A DNA stretch of 64,000 nt, taken from Hymenobacter piscis. Lineage in GTDB: Bacteria; Bacteroidota; Bacteroidia; Cytophagales; Hymenobacteraceae. This document shows positions 57,234-64,000 of this stretch, piece by piece. Numbering within the stretch: position 1 is the first letter of the stretch; each line of letters begins with the position of its first letter. The DNA lies in contig NZ_JAHHZN010000003.1 of assembly GCF_018760735.1 (NCBI RefSeq), forward strand, positions 248,001-312,000, read 5' to 3'. The position numbers were made by a program, and so were the translations under genes. A model generated the notes under the pieces. That model made no database searches. It worked only from the letters and a program-made list of their open reading frames with translations, and had not been told where the DNA came from.

Positions 57234-57658
57234 TGGGCGCGGCCGGCTACTTCCGGTGGGTGGTCGTCGGGGCCTTCGCCCTCACGCTGGGCCTGAGCAG
57301 CTGCTTTACGGAGCGGCAGAACGAGGGCGCCCAGCTCTACGCCGCTCACTGCGCCAGTTGCCACGGCGACCAGGGCCAGGGCCTCGAGCGCCTCATCCCG
57401 GGCGTGGCCGCCGCTGATTACGTGGCCCGGCACCGCGCCGAGCTGCCCTGCATCGTGCGCAAGGGGATGCGCGGTCCGCTAGTGGTCAACGGCATTGAGT
57501 ACAACCAGGTGATGCCCGGCCACGAGGACCTGACCGACTCCCAGATTACCAACCTGCTCAACTTTCTGCAAACCAACTGGGGCAACCAGAACCAGCCCTA
57601 CACCATCCGCGAAGCCTCCGACCTACTCGGCCGCTGCAACGGCTCGGACGGACAGTAG
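57233..57658 (+). CDS. Monohaem cytochrome c
   Basis: The 141-residue exported protein begins with a membrane or signal segment (YFRWVVVGAFALTLGLSSC; the C may be lipidated). The haem site is HCASCHGDQGQG, and the distal methionine is in NQVMPGHEDLTDSQ. It is a class I cytochrome c. Start ATG shares one base with the SCO stop. Together with SCO it suggests a respiratory or haem/copper-handling function. The stop TAG stands at the first word of a palindrome. Confidence 0.92.
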   Translation: MGAAGYFRWVVVGAFALTLGLSSCFTERQNEGAQLYAAHCASCHGDQGQGLERLIPGVAAADYVARHRAELPCIVRKGMRGPLVVNGIEYNQVMPGHEDLTDSQITNLLNFLQTNWGNQNQPYTIREASDLLGRCNGSDGQ

Positions 57659-57779
57659 CGGTGAAATAGTGAGGTGGTGAAATGGTGAGTTTTATGTTCG
57701 AGGGGCTTAACGGCGCAAGTGGCGCAATCAGGTCCCTCGAACATCAAACTCACCATCTCACCATTTCACCACCTCACCT
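57659..57779. repeat. Composite palindrome, GGTGAAAT octamers, core shared with 20.5 kb copy
   Basis: GGTGAAATAGTGAGGTGGTGAAATGGTGAG at the left faces CTCACCATCTCACCATTTCACCACCTCACC at the right. The core CTTAACGGCGCAAGTGGCGCAATC is the reverse complement of the one at 20.6 kb. The end of the convergent hydrolase (residues KVRW and the TGA) lies in its right arm. Confidence 0.88.
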
Positions 57780-58884
57780 TTAGGGCCAGCCAGTCGCCGA
57801 TGGTTTGGAGGGCGAGGGGGGCCACGGTTTCTTCGATTTCGGCATAGTGGCTGGTGCCGGCGGGGTCGGTCTGGAAGAAGTGGTTGAGGTTGGGCAGGGT
57901 GCGGATCGTGACGTCGGGGTTGCGGGCCGCTTGCAGTCCGCGCTCAATGGCGGGCAGGTTTACATCGGCGGCTACCTGCAGGTCGTGGCTGCCGTTGAGG
58001 GCCAGCACGGGGCACCTCACGCGAGGAAAATACGCGTTGGGGTCAGTGAGTAGAAAGTTGCGCATCCAGGGCTGAGCGAGAACTTCCACCTGCTGGCGGG
58101 CCTGCTCAGGGCTGAGCTGGGGCAGCCGCTGCCGGGCCACTACCGCCAGTTGCTCGGTCAGGGCGTCGGTGCTGAGGGATTTGGGCTGCCGGCTCAACTC
58201 GGTGAAGAGGCAGTTATAAATCCGGAAATTGGCCCCGATGGTGGCCGTATCGGCCCCGGCGACGCGGGCCAGGTCGGCCTGTTGGCGCAGCAGAATGGCC
58301 GCCCCGGTTACCCCGGGACCGGCCAGGGTCACGGCGAAATCGGGGCCGGCGGGCTGGGAAGCGGCCTGCCACACCACGAGGCCGCCTTCGCTGTGGCCCA
58401 GCAGCCCCACCTGCTTGGGCCGGATGTCGGGGCGGGTGCGCAGGTAGGCCAGGGCGGCCTGGGCATCGGTGGTGAAATCGGTGGTGAGCGCCCCCTTAAA
58501 CGTGCCGCCCGACTGGGCCGTACCCCGGTCGTTGTAGCGCAGCACCGCGAAGCCCCGGCGGGTGAGGTAGTCGGCCAGCACCAGGAAGGGCTGGTGGCCG
58601 AGCACGGTTTCGTTGCGGTCCTGAGCCCCGGAGCCCGACACCAGCACCACGGCCGGAAACGGCCCTTTGCCCTGGGGCAGCGTGAGCGTGCCGGCGAGGT
58701 CGAAACCGCCCTTGGCGTTCGGGAACGTGAGGTCGAGGCTGGGGTAGGGCACCGGCGCTACCGGCACCTGGGGCCCTGAGCTTCCTGCACCGCCAGCCCG
58801 TGGACGTGGTGCTGCTCGACATTCAGATGCCCGAGATGAGCGGTCTGGAGTTGCTACAGGTCCTGCCCGGGCCCCGCACGTCAT
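57766..58884 (-). CDS. Alpha/beta hydrolase, N-terminally truncated or rearranged
   Basis: The 372-residue frame has a normal hydrolase core from about residue 47 ([42 protein letters not shown]): the nucleophile is in [10 protein letters not shown], and D and H are near [15 protein letters not shown] and LPNLNHFF. This is like dienelactone-type or esterase proteins of Bacteroidota, which have a signal peptide. That signal is missing: the first 38 residues ([21 protein letters not shown]..) are the antisense of a LytTR regulator relic that abuts it at about 58770. I think a deletion joined two genes. The C-terminus is formed by the palindrome at 57659. It may be non-functional. Confidence 0.7.
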   Translation of the reverse strand: MTCGARAGPVATPDRSSRASECRAAPRPRAGGAGSSGPQVPVAPVPYPSLDLTFPNAKGGFDLAGTLTLPQGKGPFPAVVLVSGSGAQDRNETVLGHQPFLVLADYLTRRGFAVLRYNDRGTAQSGGTFKGALTTDFTTDAQAALAYLRTRPDIRPKQVGLLGHSEGGLVVWQAASQPAGPDFAVTLAGPGVTGAAILLRQQADLARVAGADTATIGANFRIYNCLFTELSRQPKSLSTDALTEQLAVVARQRLPQLSPEQARQQVEVLAQPWMRNFLLTDPNAYFPRVRCPVLALNGSHDLQVAADVNLPAIERGLQAARNPDVTIRTLPNLNHFFQTDPAGTSHYAEIEETVAPLALQTIGDWLALKVRW

Positions 58885-59322
58885 CCTGACTACCGCTTCC
58901 AGCGAGTTTGCCCTGCAGGGCTACGCGCACGGCGTAGTGGATCACCTGCTCAAGCCGGTGTCGTTTCCGCGCTTTCTCAAGGCCATCGGGCTCCGGCGGC
59001 GGCCCCGGAGGCCCTGCTCCTGCGCGACGGCAGCACTACCCACTCGGTGCCCCTGGCCGATATTCAGTGGCTGGAAGCCTACGACAACTACGTGAAGGTG
59101 TACACGCCCGCCGGCCGCCTCGTGGTGCCCGATACCCTGCGCCGCCTGCTCACGGTGCTGCCCCCCACCGAGTTCGTGCGGGTGCACAAATCCTACGTGG
59201 TGGCTTTGCGGCGGGTGGAGCGGCTGGCGGGCAATCAGCGCGCGGTGGCGGGCAAAGAATTGCCTTTGGGAGCGGCTTTCCGTCAGGATTTTCTGCGCCA
59301 CTGGCAGGAACCGGCCCGTTGA
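58773..59322 (+). pseudogene. LytTR response regulator remnant, truncated and frameshifted
   Basis: Conserved pieces appear in three frames: [34 protein letters not shown] (frame of 58773), [38 protein letters not shown] (58877) and the LytTR part [34 protein letters not shown]...FVRVHKSYVVAL (to 59322). The receiver lacks its first 45 or so residues, including the acidic pair. Two shifts are each one base; the first lies in a run of four C where five would restore the frame (near 58871). Since the 5' end is also gone and abuts the hydrolase, this is a pseudogene even if one shift were a sequencing error. The usual LytTR kinase neighbour is absent. Confidence 0.85.
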
Positions 59323-59423
59323 ACGCGCGGTTGTCTTTCCGGGCGAGGGGCCGGGCGCCGCATTTTTGGCGTGCATCTTCCCCCAAACCTGCTTAGCTTG
59401 CACTTTCATCTCTTAGTTCTGAT

Positions 59424-60425
59424 ATGGGTCTGTTTGACTTTCTGAAAAAGAAGCCCGAAGACGGCGCTTCGGCTCCCACCCCTACCCCCGCTGCCACTCC
59501 GGCTCCTGCTGCGGGCGCGGCTCCCGCAGCCCCCACCGAGTCCGCCGGCCCCCGCTACAAGGGTTCCAACTACACCATGCCCGCCGAAGAAGCCCCGGCG
59601 CCGATGCCCTTCATTCCGCCGGCTCCACCCATCCCGCTGCCTATGCCCGGCCAGCCCGGTCCGGGCCAGCAGCCCACGCTCCCCCCCGATTTTCAGCCCC
59701 TCAACATTCTCGAGCAACTGCTGATGCAGGCGGCCGTGGAGCCCCAGTTCCGCAGCCCCTTCTACCAGGCGCTGCTGGGCGAGGAAGTGGTGGTGGTGAT
59801 GGCGGCCAAGGAAGACCAGGAGCCCGGCGAAATTACGCCCACCGAAGGCATGGAAATCCAGCTGCAGGCCTTGCACGACGGTAAAATTGCCGTGTTCACG
59901 GCCGTGGAGCGCATCTTCGATAATGGTGCCGTACCCGAGGGCAGCGTGACTTACATGCGCCTGCGCGGCCACGACTTCTTCACCATGGTACAAGGGGCCG
60001 AGTGTGCGCTCAACCCCTTCTCGTCGGTGGGCAAGCTGCTGCCGGCCGATGAAATTCAGGCCCTGCTGGCCGGCCAGCTTTTCGAAGCTCCCGCGCCTCA
60101 GGACCTGCAGGTTTCCCTGCACCAGCCGGAACCTGAGCCCACCGAGCTTTATGAAGGCCTGCGTGCGTACAGCGCCACCCAGGACCACATCCGCAAGGTG
60201 TACCTGACGGAGATGCGCATGCAAAACAACCCCGGACAGTCGCGCCTGCTGGTAGCCATCGATACGGAGCAGCAGGACCCCGCTTTCCTGCAGGACCTGG
60301 GCCCCGTCATCCAGGGCAAAATCGGTGAGTCCCAGTTTGTGGACCTCATGCTGATTGACCCCGCCTCCGAGGAGCCTCTTATTCAGTACCTGCTGACCAC
60401 CGAGCCGGTGTATAGCCGGGCTTAG
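59424..60425 (+). CDS. SseB-like protein with Pro/Ala-rich N-terminus
   Basis: The 333-residue protein opens MGLFDFLKKKPEDG, followed by a Pro/Ala/Thr-rich stretch (about 15-95). The body has SseB-type segments: FYQALLGEEVVVVMAAKE, DGKIAVFTAVERIFDNG, RLRGHDFFTMVQGAECALNPFSSVGKLLPADEIQALLAGQLF, and a C-terminal SseB_C part LLVAIDTEQQDPAFLQDLGPVIQGKIG...VDLMLID. SseB is associated with serine sensitivity in E. coli but its biochemical activity is not known. Its TAG stop opens a row of AGAGCTT heptamers. Confidence 0.82.
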   Translation: MGLFDFLKKKPEDGASAPTPTPAATPAPAAGAAPAAPTESAGPRYKGSNYTMPAEEAPAPMPFIPPAPPIPLPMPGQPGPGQQPTLPPDFQPLNILEQLLMQAAVEPQFRSPFYQALLGEEVVVVMAAKEDQEPGEITPTEGMEIQLQALHDGKIAVFTAVERIFDNGAVPEGSVTYMRLRGHDFFTMVQGAECALNPFSSVGKLLPADEIQALLAGQLFEAPAPQDLQVSLHQPEPEPTELYEGLRAYSATQDHIRKVYLTEMRMQNNPGQSRLLVAIDTEQQDPAFLQDLGPVIQGKIGESQFVDLMLIDPASEEPLIQYLLTTEPVYSRA

Positions 60426-60595
60426 AGCTTAGAGCTTAGAGCTTAGAGCTTAGAGCTTAGAAGGGAACGTCATTCCGAGCGAAGTCGAGGAATCTCGCAT
60501 GCTGATGTTGCCAAAGTAACTCTAATGGTAGAATTACTTTGGCAATATCAGCATGCGAGATTCCTCGGCTTCGCTCGGAATGACGTTCCTTTTTA
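60423..60595. repeat. Composite palindrome: AGAGCTT heptamers, 56-bp arms
   Basis: Five tandem AGAGCTT-type words start on the stop codon of the SseB-like gene. The palindrome 60464-60519 and 60534-60589 (56 bp, two mismatches, 14-base loop) begins GGAACGTCATTCCGAGCG and reads ATCTCGCATGCTGAT towards the centre. It is the longest nearly perfect inverted repeat in the window and lies between convergent genes. Confidence 0.93.
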
Positions 60596-60599
60596 TTGC

Positions 60600-61130
60600 C
60601 TAAACCGCACTTTGAGACTTTACACTCTCTCGCAGCACCCGGCGCAGCACCGGCCGCAGGATGAGGTAAAGCACGGGGCCCAGCACGGCAAATGCTCCGG
60701 CCCAGAGCAGCAGCGCGCCCGCAATGGCGTGCCAGAGCAGGCCCAGGGCGGCCAGCCAGTCGTGGTTGAACAGGTAGCGCAGCTTGTCCAGCGTCAGCGC
60801 GGGGGCGTGGTCGCCCCAGAGGCGGGCGCCCTGGCGCAGCAGCGGAATGATGAGCAGCAGCTGCACCGGGCTCCAGAGGTGGGCGATGAGCAGGGTAGCG
60901 GCCACGTTCAGGCGCAGGCGCACCGCCCCGAAGGTAGCCAGCAGCGTGGTTATGCCCAGCAGCGGAATCAGGCCGCAGGCCGAGCCCAGGGCCACCGTGA
61001 GGGCCAGTTGGTGGGGCGTGAGGCCCTGGCGCAGCAGATTCAGCAGGGGCTGCACCAGGCGCCGCCGCCACCAGCTGGCGGGCGGAGTTGAGACAGACTG
61101 AGCAGAATCGGGGGAAACGGAATCGGGCAT
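60600..61130 (-). CDS. DUF2062 membrane protein
   Basis: From ATG 61130 the protein has 176 residues. The N-terminal part is polar; then LTPHQLALTVALGSACGLIPLLGITTLLATFGAVRLRLN and NVAATLLIAHLWSPVQLLLIIPLLRQG are the DUF2062 signature, followed by LGLLWHAIAGALLLWAGAFAVLGPVLYLIL. It is a small inner-membrane protein of unknown function, often near glycosyltransferases. It is followed by the palindrome at 60423. The neighbour upstream is a large membrane protein on the same strand. Confidence 0.83.
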   Translation of the reverse strand: MPDSVSPDSAQSVSTPPASWWRRRLVQPLLNLLRQGLTPHQLALTVALGSACGLIPLLGITTLLATFGAVRLRLNVAATLLIAHLWSPVQLLLIIPLLRQGARLWGDHAPALTLDKLRYLFNHDWLAALGLLWHAIAGALLLWAGAFAVLGPVLYLILRPVLRRVLRESVKSQSAV

Positions 61131-61195
61131 GGAGGCGGTGAGAACGGGAGGAAAGTAACAGGCGGCTACTCCCCAAGGCCTAGCGCGCGGCGGCT

Positions 61196-62620
61196 TCACT
61201 GGCCGGCCGACCTGCCGGCAGAAGTAGTGGTTATGGGCAATTCGAGGCTGGCGCGGGTGTTAGCCGAAATCAGTACGCAGCCGAGCAGGAACAAACCGAA
61301 GGCAGCCAGCAGCGGTAGTTGCCTCGTTTCGGCCCAGAGCGACTGCCACCGGGCTGGATGAGGAAGCCCGAAGCACACCAGGCCATAGGCCAGCAGGTGC
61401 AGGCTGATAAAGAAACGACACTCTACCACCAGTGGCACCGCCGCCAAAACCGGCACGACCAGCGCCGCCACCAAAAGCCAGTCACGCGGTGCCAGCCGCG
61501 GGGCCTGGCGCAATCCCACTACCAAAGCACCAAAAAACACAGCATAATGTAACAACGCCAGTCCATTGTTCGGCGCGGCTACCTGCTCCACATAAGGACT
61601 GCTGTAGAGCACGTCGAGCCCGTTGAACAGATGCCGGCCGAACAGGGCCACCATGTCCAGCGGCTGCCTGGCTATCAGGCCAAAATAGTCGGCGTAGCTC
61701 CGGATGGCAGGCGCTAACTGGCCAGCCAGCGCCTGACGTGCGGCGGCATCTAAATAGTACACCTGGGGCTTGGGATAGTCGGTACCCACACTGGTTTCGT
61801 ACTTCTGAATGCGCAGCCCTTCAATAAGATGCCACAGATACAGATTGTTGGTGCCCGCTACCGTGTACTGTCCTTTTCCGCCCGCATAAATAACCAGAGG
61901 GCTGGCGGAAGCAAAATTGTGGCGATTGATGGCCAGCTGAGGGGCGGCCACCAGCAGTGCCCCCGCCACCAACGCCACCCAGCCGGCCAGCTGACGGCCC
62001 GCCGGAGCCGGATCCGGTTTCAGCAAACGAAACAGCAACACGAGGGGCAGGCTCAGCAGGTAGATCGGTCGGATGTAGATGGTGCCCGCTAGTACGATAC
62101 CTCCCAGGAGCAGCCGACCTAGGTGCCGCCCTCCCAGCAGTAGTTCTGTTCCACTCAGCAAAAACAAAAGGGCCGGAAAATCGGAGAGTATAAACCCAAA
62201 ATGGTCGCGCCAGAATAAAAAACCCAGCCCGATGAACGCCAGTCGCCGCCCCAGCGGCACCACCCGGCCGGTGGCAACCTGCCAGAAGCGCGGCCCCGCC
62301 ACTCCAAACAGTGCCGCCGCCACCAGGGCTCCTTCTGACTTGATCAGAGCCATTCCGTGGTTAGTTAGTAGGGTCCGCTCCAGAAAAACCAACGGCACAT
62401 TGAGCAGGGGCAGCAAATAACCACGCAGTTGAGTCGTCAGCTGATAGAGCGAGAAATTTCCCCCGGCCTCCAGATTGCGAGCCAAGCCCCAGTATTGCTT
62501 GGCATCGTAGTAAAGTTCGTGGTGCCGGAACAGCATCAGGTATGCCTCAAATAACACCAGCGCGGCCACAAAACCCGCTTCGTTCGGATACCTGCTTACT
62601 TTCCGTCCTAAATCACGCAT
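61196..62620 (-). CDS. Polytopic membrane protein, glycosyltransferase-like
   Basis: From ATG 62620 the protein has 474 residues. About ten membrane segments are visible. An N-terminal periplasmic-loop motif, FRHHELYYDAKQYWGLARNLEAGGNFSLY, contains the D-xx-Y/W arrangement typical of ArnT/GT-C transferases (DxxxY-W), and the C-terminal half has YSSPYVEQV... between segments. Such proteins add sugars from lipid carriers, but no other glycosylation gene is adjacent, so the substrate is unknown. A TATCTTTG box lies at 62691-62698. The frame upstream of ATG 62620 is basic and not used. Confidence 0.72.
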   Translation of the reverse strand: MRDLGRKVSRYPNEAGFVAALVLFEAYLMLFRHHELYYDAKQYWGLARNLEAGGNFSLYQLTTQLRGYLLPLLNVPLVFLERTLLTNHGMALIKSEGALVAAALFGVAGPRFWQVATGRVVPLGRRLAFIGLGFLFWRDHFGFILSDFPALLFLLSGTELLLGGRHLGRLLLGGIVLAGTIYIRPIYLLSLPLVLLFRLLKPDPAPAGRQLAGWVALVAGALLVAAPQLAINRHNFASASPLVIYAGGKGQYTVAGTNNLYLWHLIEGLRIQKYETSVGTDYPKPQVYYLDAAARQALAGQLAPAIRSYADYFGLIARQPLDMVALFGRHLFNGLDVLYSSPYVEQVAAPNNGLALLHYAVFFGALVVGLRQAPRLAPRDWLLVAALVVPVLAAVPLVVECRFFISLHLLAYGLVCFGLPHPARWQSLWAETRQLPLLAAFGLFLLGCVLISANTRASLELPITTTSAGRSAGQ

Positions 62621-62690
62621 TCCATTACTGCTGTTACCAAACCACCTGGTCTTTAAATAGGGGCTGCCGAGGTGCAGTGAGCTGAATTGG

Positions 62691-62698
62691 CAAAGATA
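62691..62698 (-). promoter_or_regulatory. -7 box TATCTTTG for the membrane protein gene
   Basis: CAAAGATA on the plus strand reads TATCTTTG on the minus strand, 70 bases before ATG 62620. Confidence 0.55.
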
Positions 62699-62810
62699 CG
62701 AGCCAGATGCGGCCGGCCTCGCTGAACCCTGAGGCTGGCGGTAGACTGGCCCGTATCTTCGCCCAGCTCTGGTCGCCTGCCCAGGCTGCTTTCCGCTTCT
62801 GGTTTTGTTC

Positions 62811-63758
62811 ATGACTCCCTCCGTTTCGTTGCGCCACGCCCGCCATCTTTTCTACGTTTTCAGGTTGCTGCTGCGCCGGGCGGCCCGCGAGTTCGGGGCC
62901 AACGACCCGCTGCGGCTGGGGGCCGCCACGGCTTTTTTCACCACGTTTGCCCTGCCTCCCATCGTCATTATCCTGATTCAGGCGCTGGGCTACCTGTATT
63001 CGGCCTCGCAGGTACGGCTGCTGCTGCTCACCAAACTCTCCCACCTGCTGGGCTCTCCGGCCGCCGGCCTCGTCGAGCAGATTCTGCGCAACGTAACCGA
63101 TGTGGAGCGCAGCCGACTGGTGTCGTGGCTGGGATTTGGGTTTCTGCTGTTCATTGCCACCACCTTGTTCGGCGTGATTCAACATTCCCTCAACCAGCTC
63201 TGGCAGGTGCGGGTGCGGCCCAGTACCGGCCACTTCCAGACGGTGCTCAAGGAGCGGGCCCGCTCCCTGGGCCTGCTGCTGGCCACCGGGTTGCTGTCGC
63301 TGCTGGCCTTCCTCTCCGATGCGGCATTGGGCTTCGTAGCCCACTACACGGGGTTGCTCGATGCCACGTTCAGTTCCTTGGTGTTGGAAGTGGGCAACCA
63401 GGTGTTTTCCCTGCTTATTCTCACGGGCTGGTGCGGGGTCACGTTCCGCAACCTGAGCAGCGCCAAAGTGCCCCGCAAGGCCGTCTGGCCAGGGGCGCTG
63501 CTGACGGCCGTGCTCATCAGCCTGGGTAAGAACGCGCTGAGCCTGCTGCTGGTCCCGCGCAACCTGGGCCCCATCTACGGGCCGGCCTCCAGCATCGTGC
63601 TGGTGCTGCTGTTCGTGTTCTACTCGGCCATGATTTTCTACTTCGGAGCTTGCTTCACCAAAGCCTACGCCCACCACGTCGGCCTCGACATCCGCCCCAA
63701 AAAATCCGCCGTGCGCTACAAGCTGGTCGATGTGGTGGAGCAGGAAGAAACGGTGTGA
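62811..63758 (+). CDS. YihY/BrkB-family membrane protein
   Basis: From ATG 62811 the protein has 315 residues and about six membrane segments. LRLGAATAFFTTFALPPIVIILIQALGYL and GFGFLLFIATTLFGVIQHSLNQLWQVR are typical, and the C-terminal FVFYSAMIFYFGACFTKAYAHHVGLDIRPKKSAVRYKLVD matches YihY. YihY is an inner-membrane protein of unknown function; BrkB is its old name and RNase BN annotation is a mistake of the past. A TATCTTCG near 62754 may be the promoter. The stop TGA (63756-63758) is the first word of the next palindrome. Confidence 0.9.
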   Translation: MTPSVSLRHARHLFYVFRLLLRRAAREFGANDPLRLGAATAFFTTFALPPIVIILIQALGYLYSASQVRLLLLTKLSHLLGSPAAGLVEQILRNVTDVERSRLVSWLGFGFLLFIATTLFGVIQHSLNQLWQVRVRPSTGHFQTVLKERARSLGLLLATGLLSLLAFLSDAALGFVAHYTGLLDATFSSLVLEVGNQVFSLLILTGWCGVTFRNLSSAKVPRKAVWPGALLTAVLISLGKNALSLLLVPRNLGPIYGPASSIVLVLLFVFYSAMIFYFGACFTKAYAHHVGLDIRPKKSAVRYKLVDVVEQEETV

Positions 63759-63905
63759 GGTGAGGAGGTGAGAAGGTGAGAAAAGGAACGTCATTCTGAG
63801 CGTAGCCGGAGGCGTAGTCGAAGAATCTTGCGGGCTGATGTTGTAGCACCAAGCCAAGGAAGCGGTGGCGATTCTTCGGCTACGCTCAGAATGACGTTTT
63901 CCCTT
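63757..63905. repeat. Composite palindrome: GAGGTGAG words and ACGTCATTCTGAGCG core
   Basis: GAGGTGAGGAGGTGAGAAGGTGAG words (8 nt) start on the YihY stop codon and run to ACGTCATTCTGAGCGTAGCC. The right half reads GGCTACGCTCAGAATGACGT followed by a T run. It lies between yihY and the start of the next gene. Confidence 0.85.
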
Positions 63906-63940
63906 CTAATCTTTCTCTGCGCCGCCCTCCCGCAAAGCGT

Positions 63941-63948
63941 TACCTTTG
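63941..63948 (+). promoter_or_regulatory. -7 box TACCTTTG
   Basis: TACCTTTG fits TAnnTTTG and is 18 bases before ATG 63967 of the partial gene. Confidence 0.6.
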
Positions 63949-63966
63949 CGGATTGAACCTGCGTTT

Positions 63967-64000
63967 ATGACTCCGACGACCCCGACTGCCACTTTCGCCG
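63967..64000 (+). CDS. 5' end of a gene cut by the window
   Basis: An ATG at 63967 begins MTPTTPTATFA and continues out of the window. The promoter box 18 bases upstream and the start codon support a gene. Too short to identify. Confidence 0.5.
   Translation, partial: MTPTTPTATFA

Noticed and set aside
58773..59322. LytTR frameshifts as mere sequencing errors
   Set aside because: One shift lies in a short C run and might be an error, but the missing 5' receiver part and the joint with the hydrolase show real decay.

Overview
The window looks like chromosomal DNA of a high-GC member of the Bacteroidota, most likely a Hymenobacter-like member of the Cytophagales (inferred from gene content, not from any search). 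The evidence is: a fused lpxC-fabZ gene, the PorX response regulator of the type IX secretion system, a CarboxypepD_reg/plug/beta-barrel TonB-dependent receptor, a DUF2851 protein, a LolA-FtsK pair, promoters with the Bacteroidota -7 motif TAnnTTTG, and almost no Shine-Dalgarno sequences. No rRNA, tRNA, CRISPR array, prophage or classical insertion sequence was seen. Layout: 1-5 kb holds the end of a sugar ketoisomerase, alanine dehydrogenase, tsaE, and a DM13-like lipoprotein coupled to an outer-membrane barrel. 4.4-6.7 kb is an OmpR-type two-component pair. 6.8-9.7 kb has an aminotransferase, a cysteine hydrolase and two small proteins. 9.7-17.4 kb has porX, an S23-type four-helix-bundle gene, an HD phosphohydrolase, the lipid A genes lpxD, lpxC-fabZ and lpxA, and an orphan ABC ATPase. 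17.5-33.4 kb has an acidic protein, DUF4197, cinA, a 2-oxoacid dehydrogenase E2, a TonB receptor, an S9 peptidase, a TPR histidine kinase, valS and aat. 33.4-46.6 kb has a ferredoxin, an acyl-CoA reductase, two tandem paralogues, a nucleoside phosphorylase, trhO, a hexapeptide acyltransferase, membrane proteins, lolA and ftsK. 46.8-64 kb has a Xer recombinase, aroQ, a SerC-like aminotransferase, MarC, an antiporter, a YhiN-type flavoprotein, a divergent diadenylate-cyclase-domain protein, DUF4112, a lipoprotein/SCO/cytochrome c operon, a decayed hydrolase/LytTR junction, an SseB-like protein, two membrane proteins and YihY. The most unusual signal lies between the genes. About 25 spacers hold a composite palindrome: outer arms built from tandem 7- or 8-nt words that differ from spacer to spacer, often around a REP-like core beginning near CGTCATTCCGAGCG or GTCATCCTGAGCG. 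Many begin exactly at a stop codon, and some supply the last codons and the stop of the neighbouring protein. One sits in frame inside valS as 84 bp (28 codons). One pair of arms encloses the S23/Avd-type four-helix-bundle gene, an arrangement like the intervening sequences of 23S rRNA. My working hypothesis is an IVS-like mobile palindrome family, largely non-autonomous, with the four-helix-bundle protein as a possible helper. This is inference and untested.
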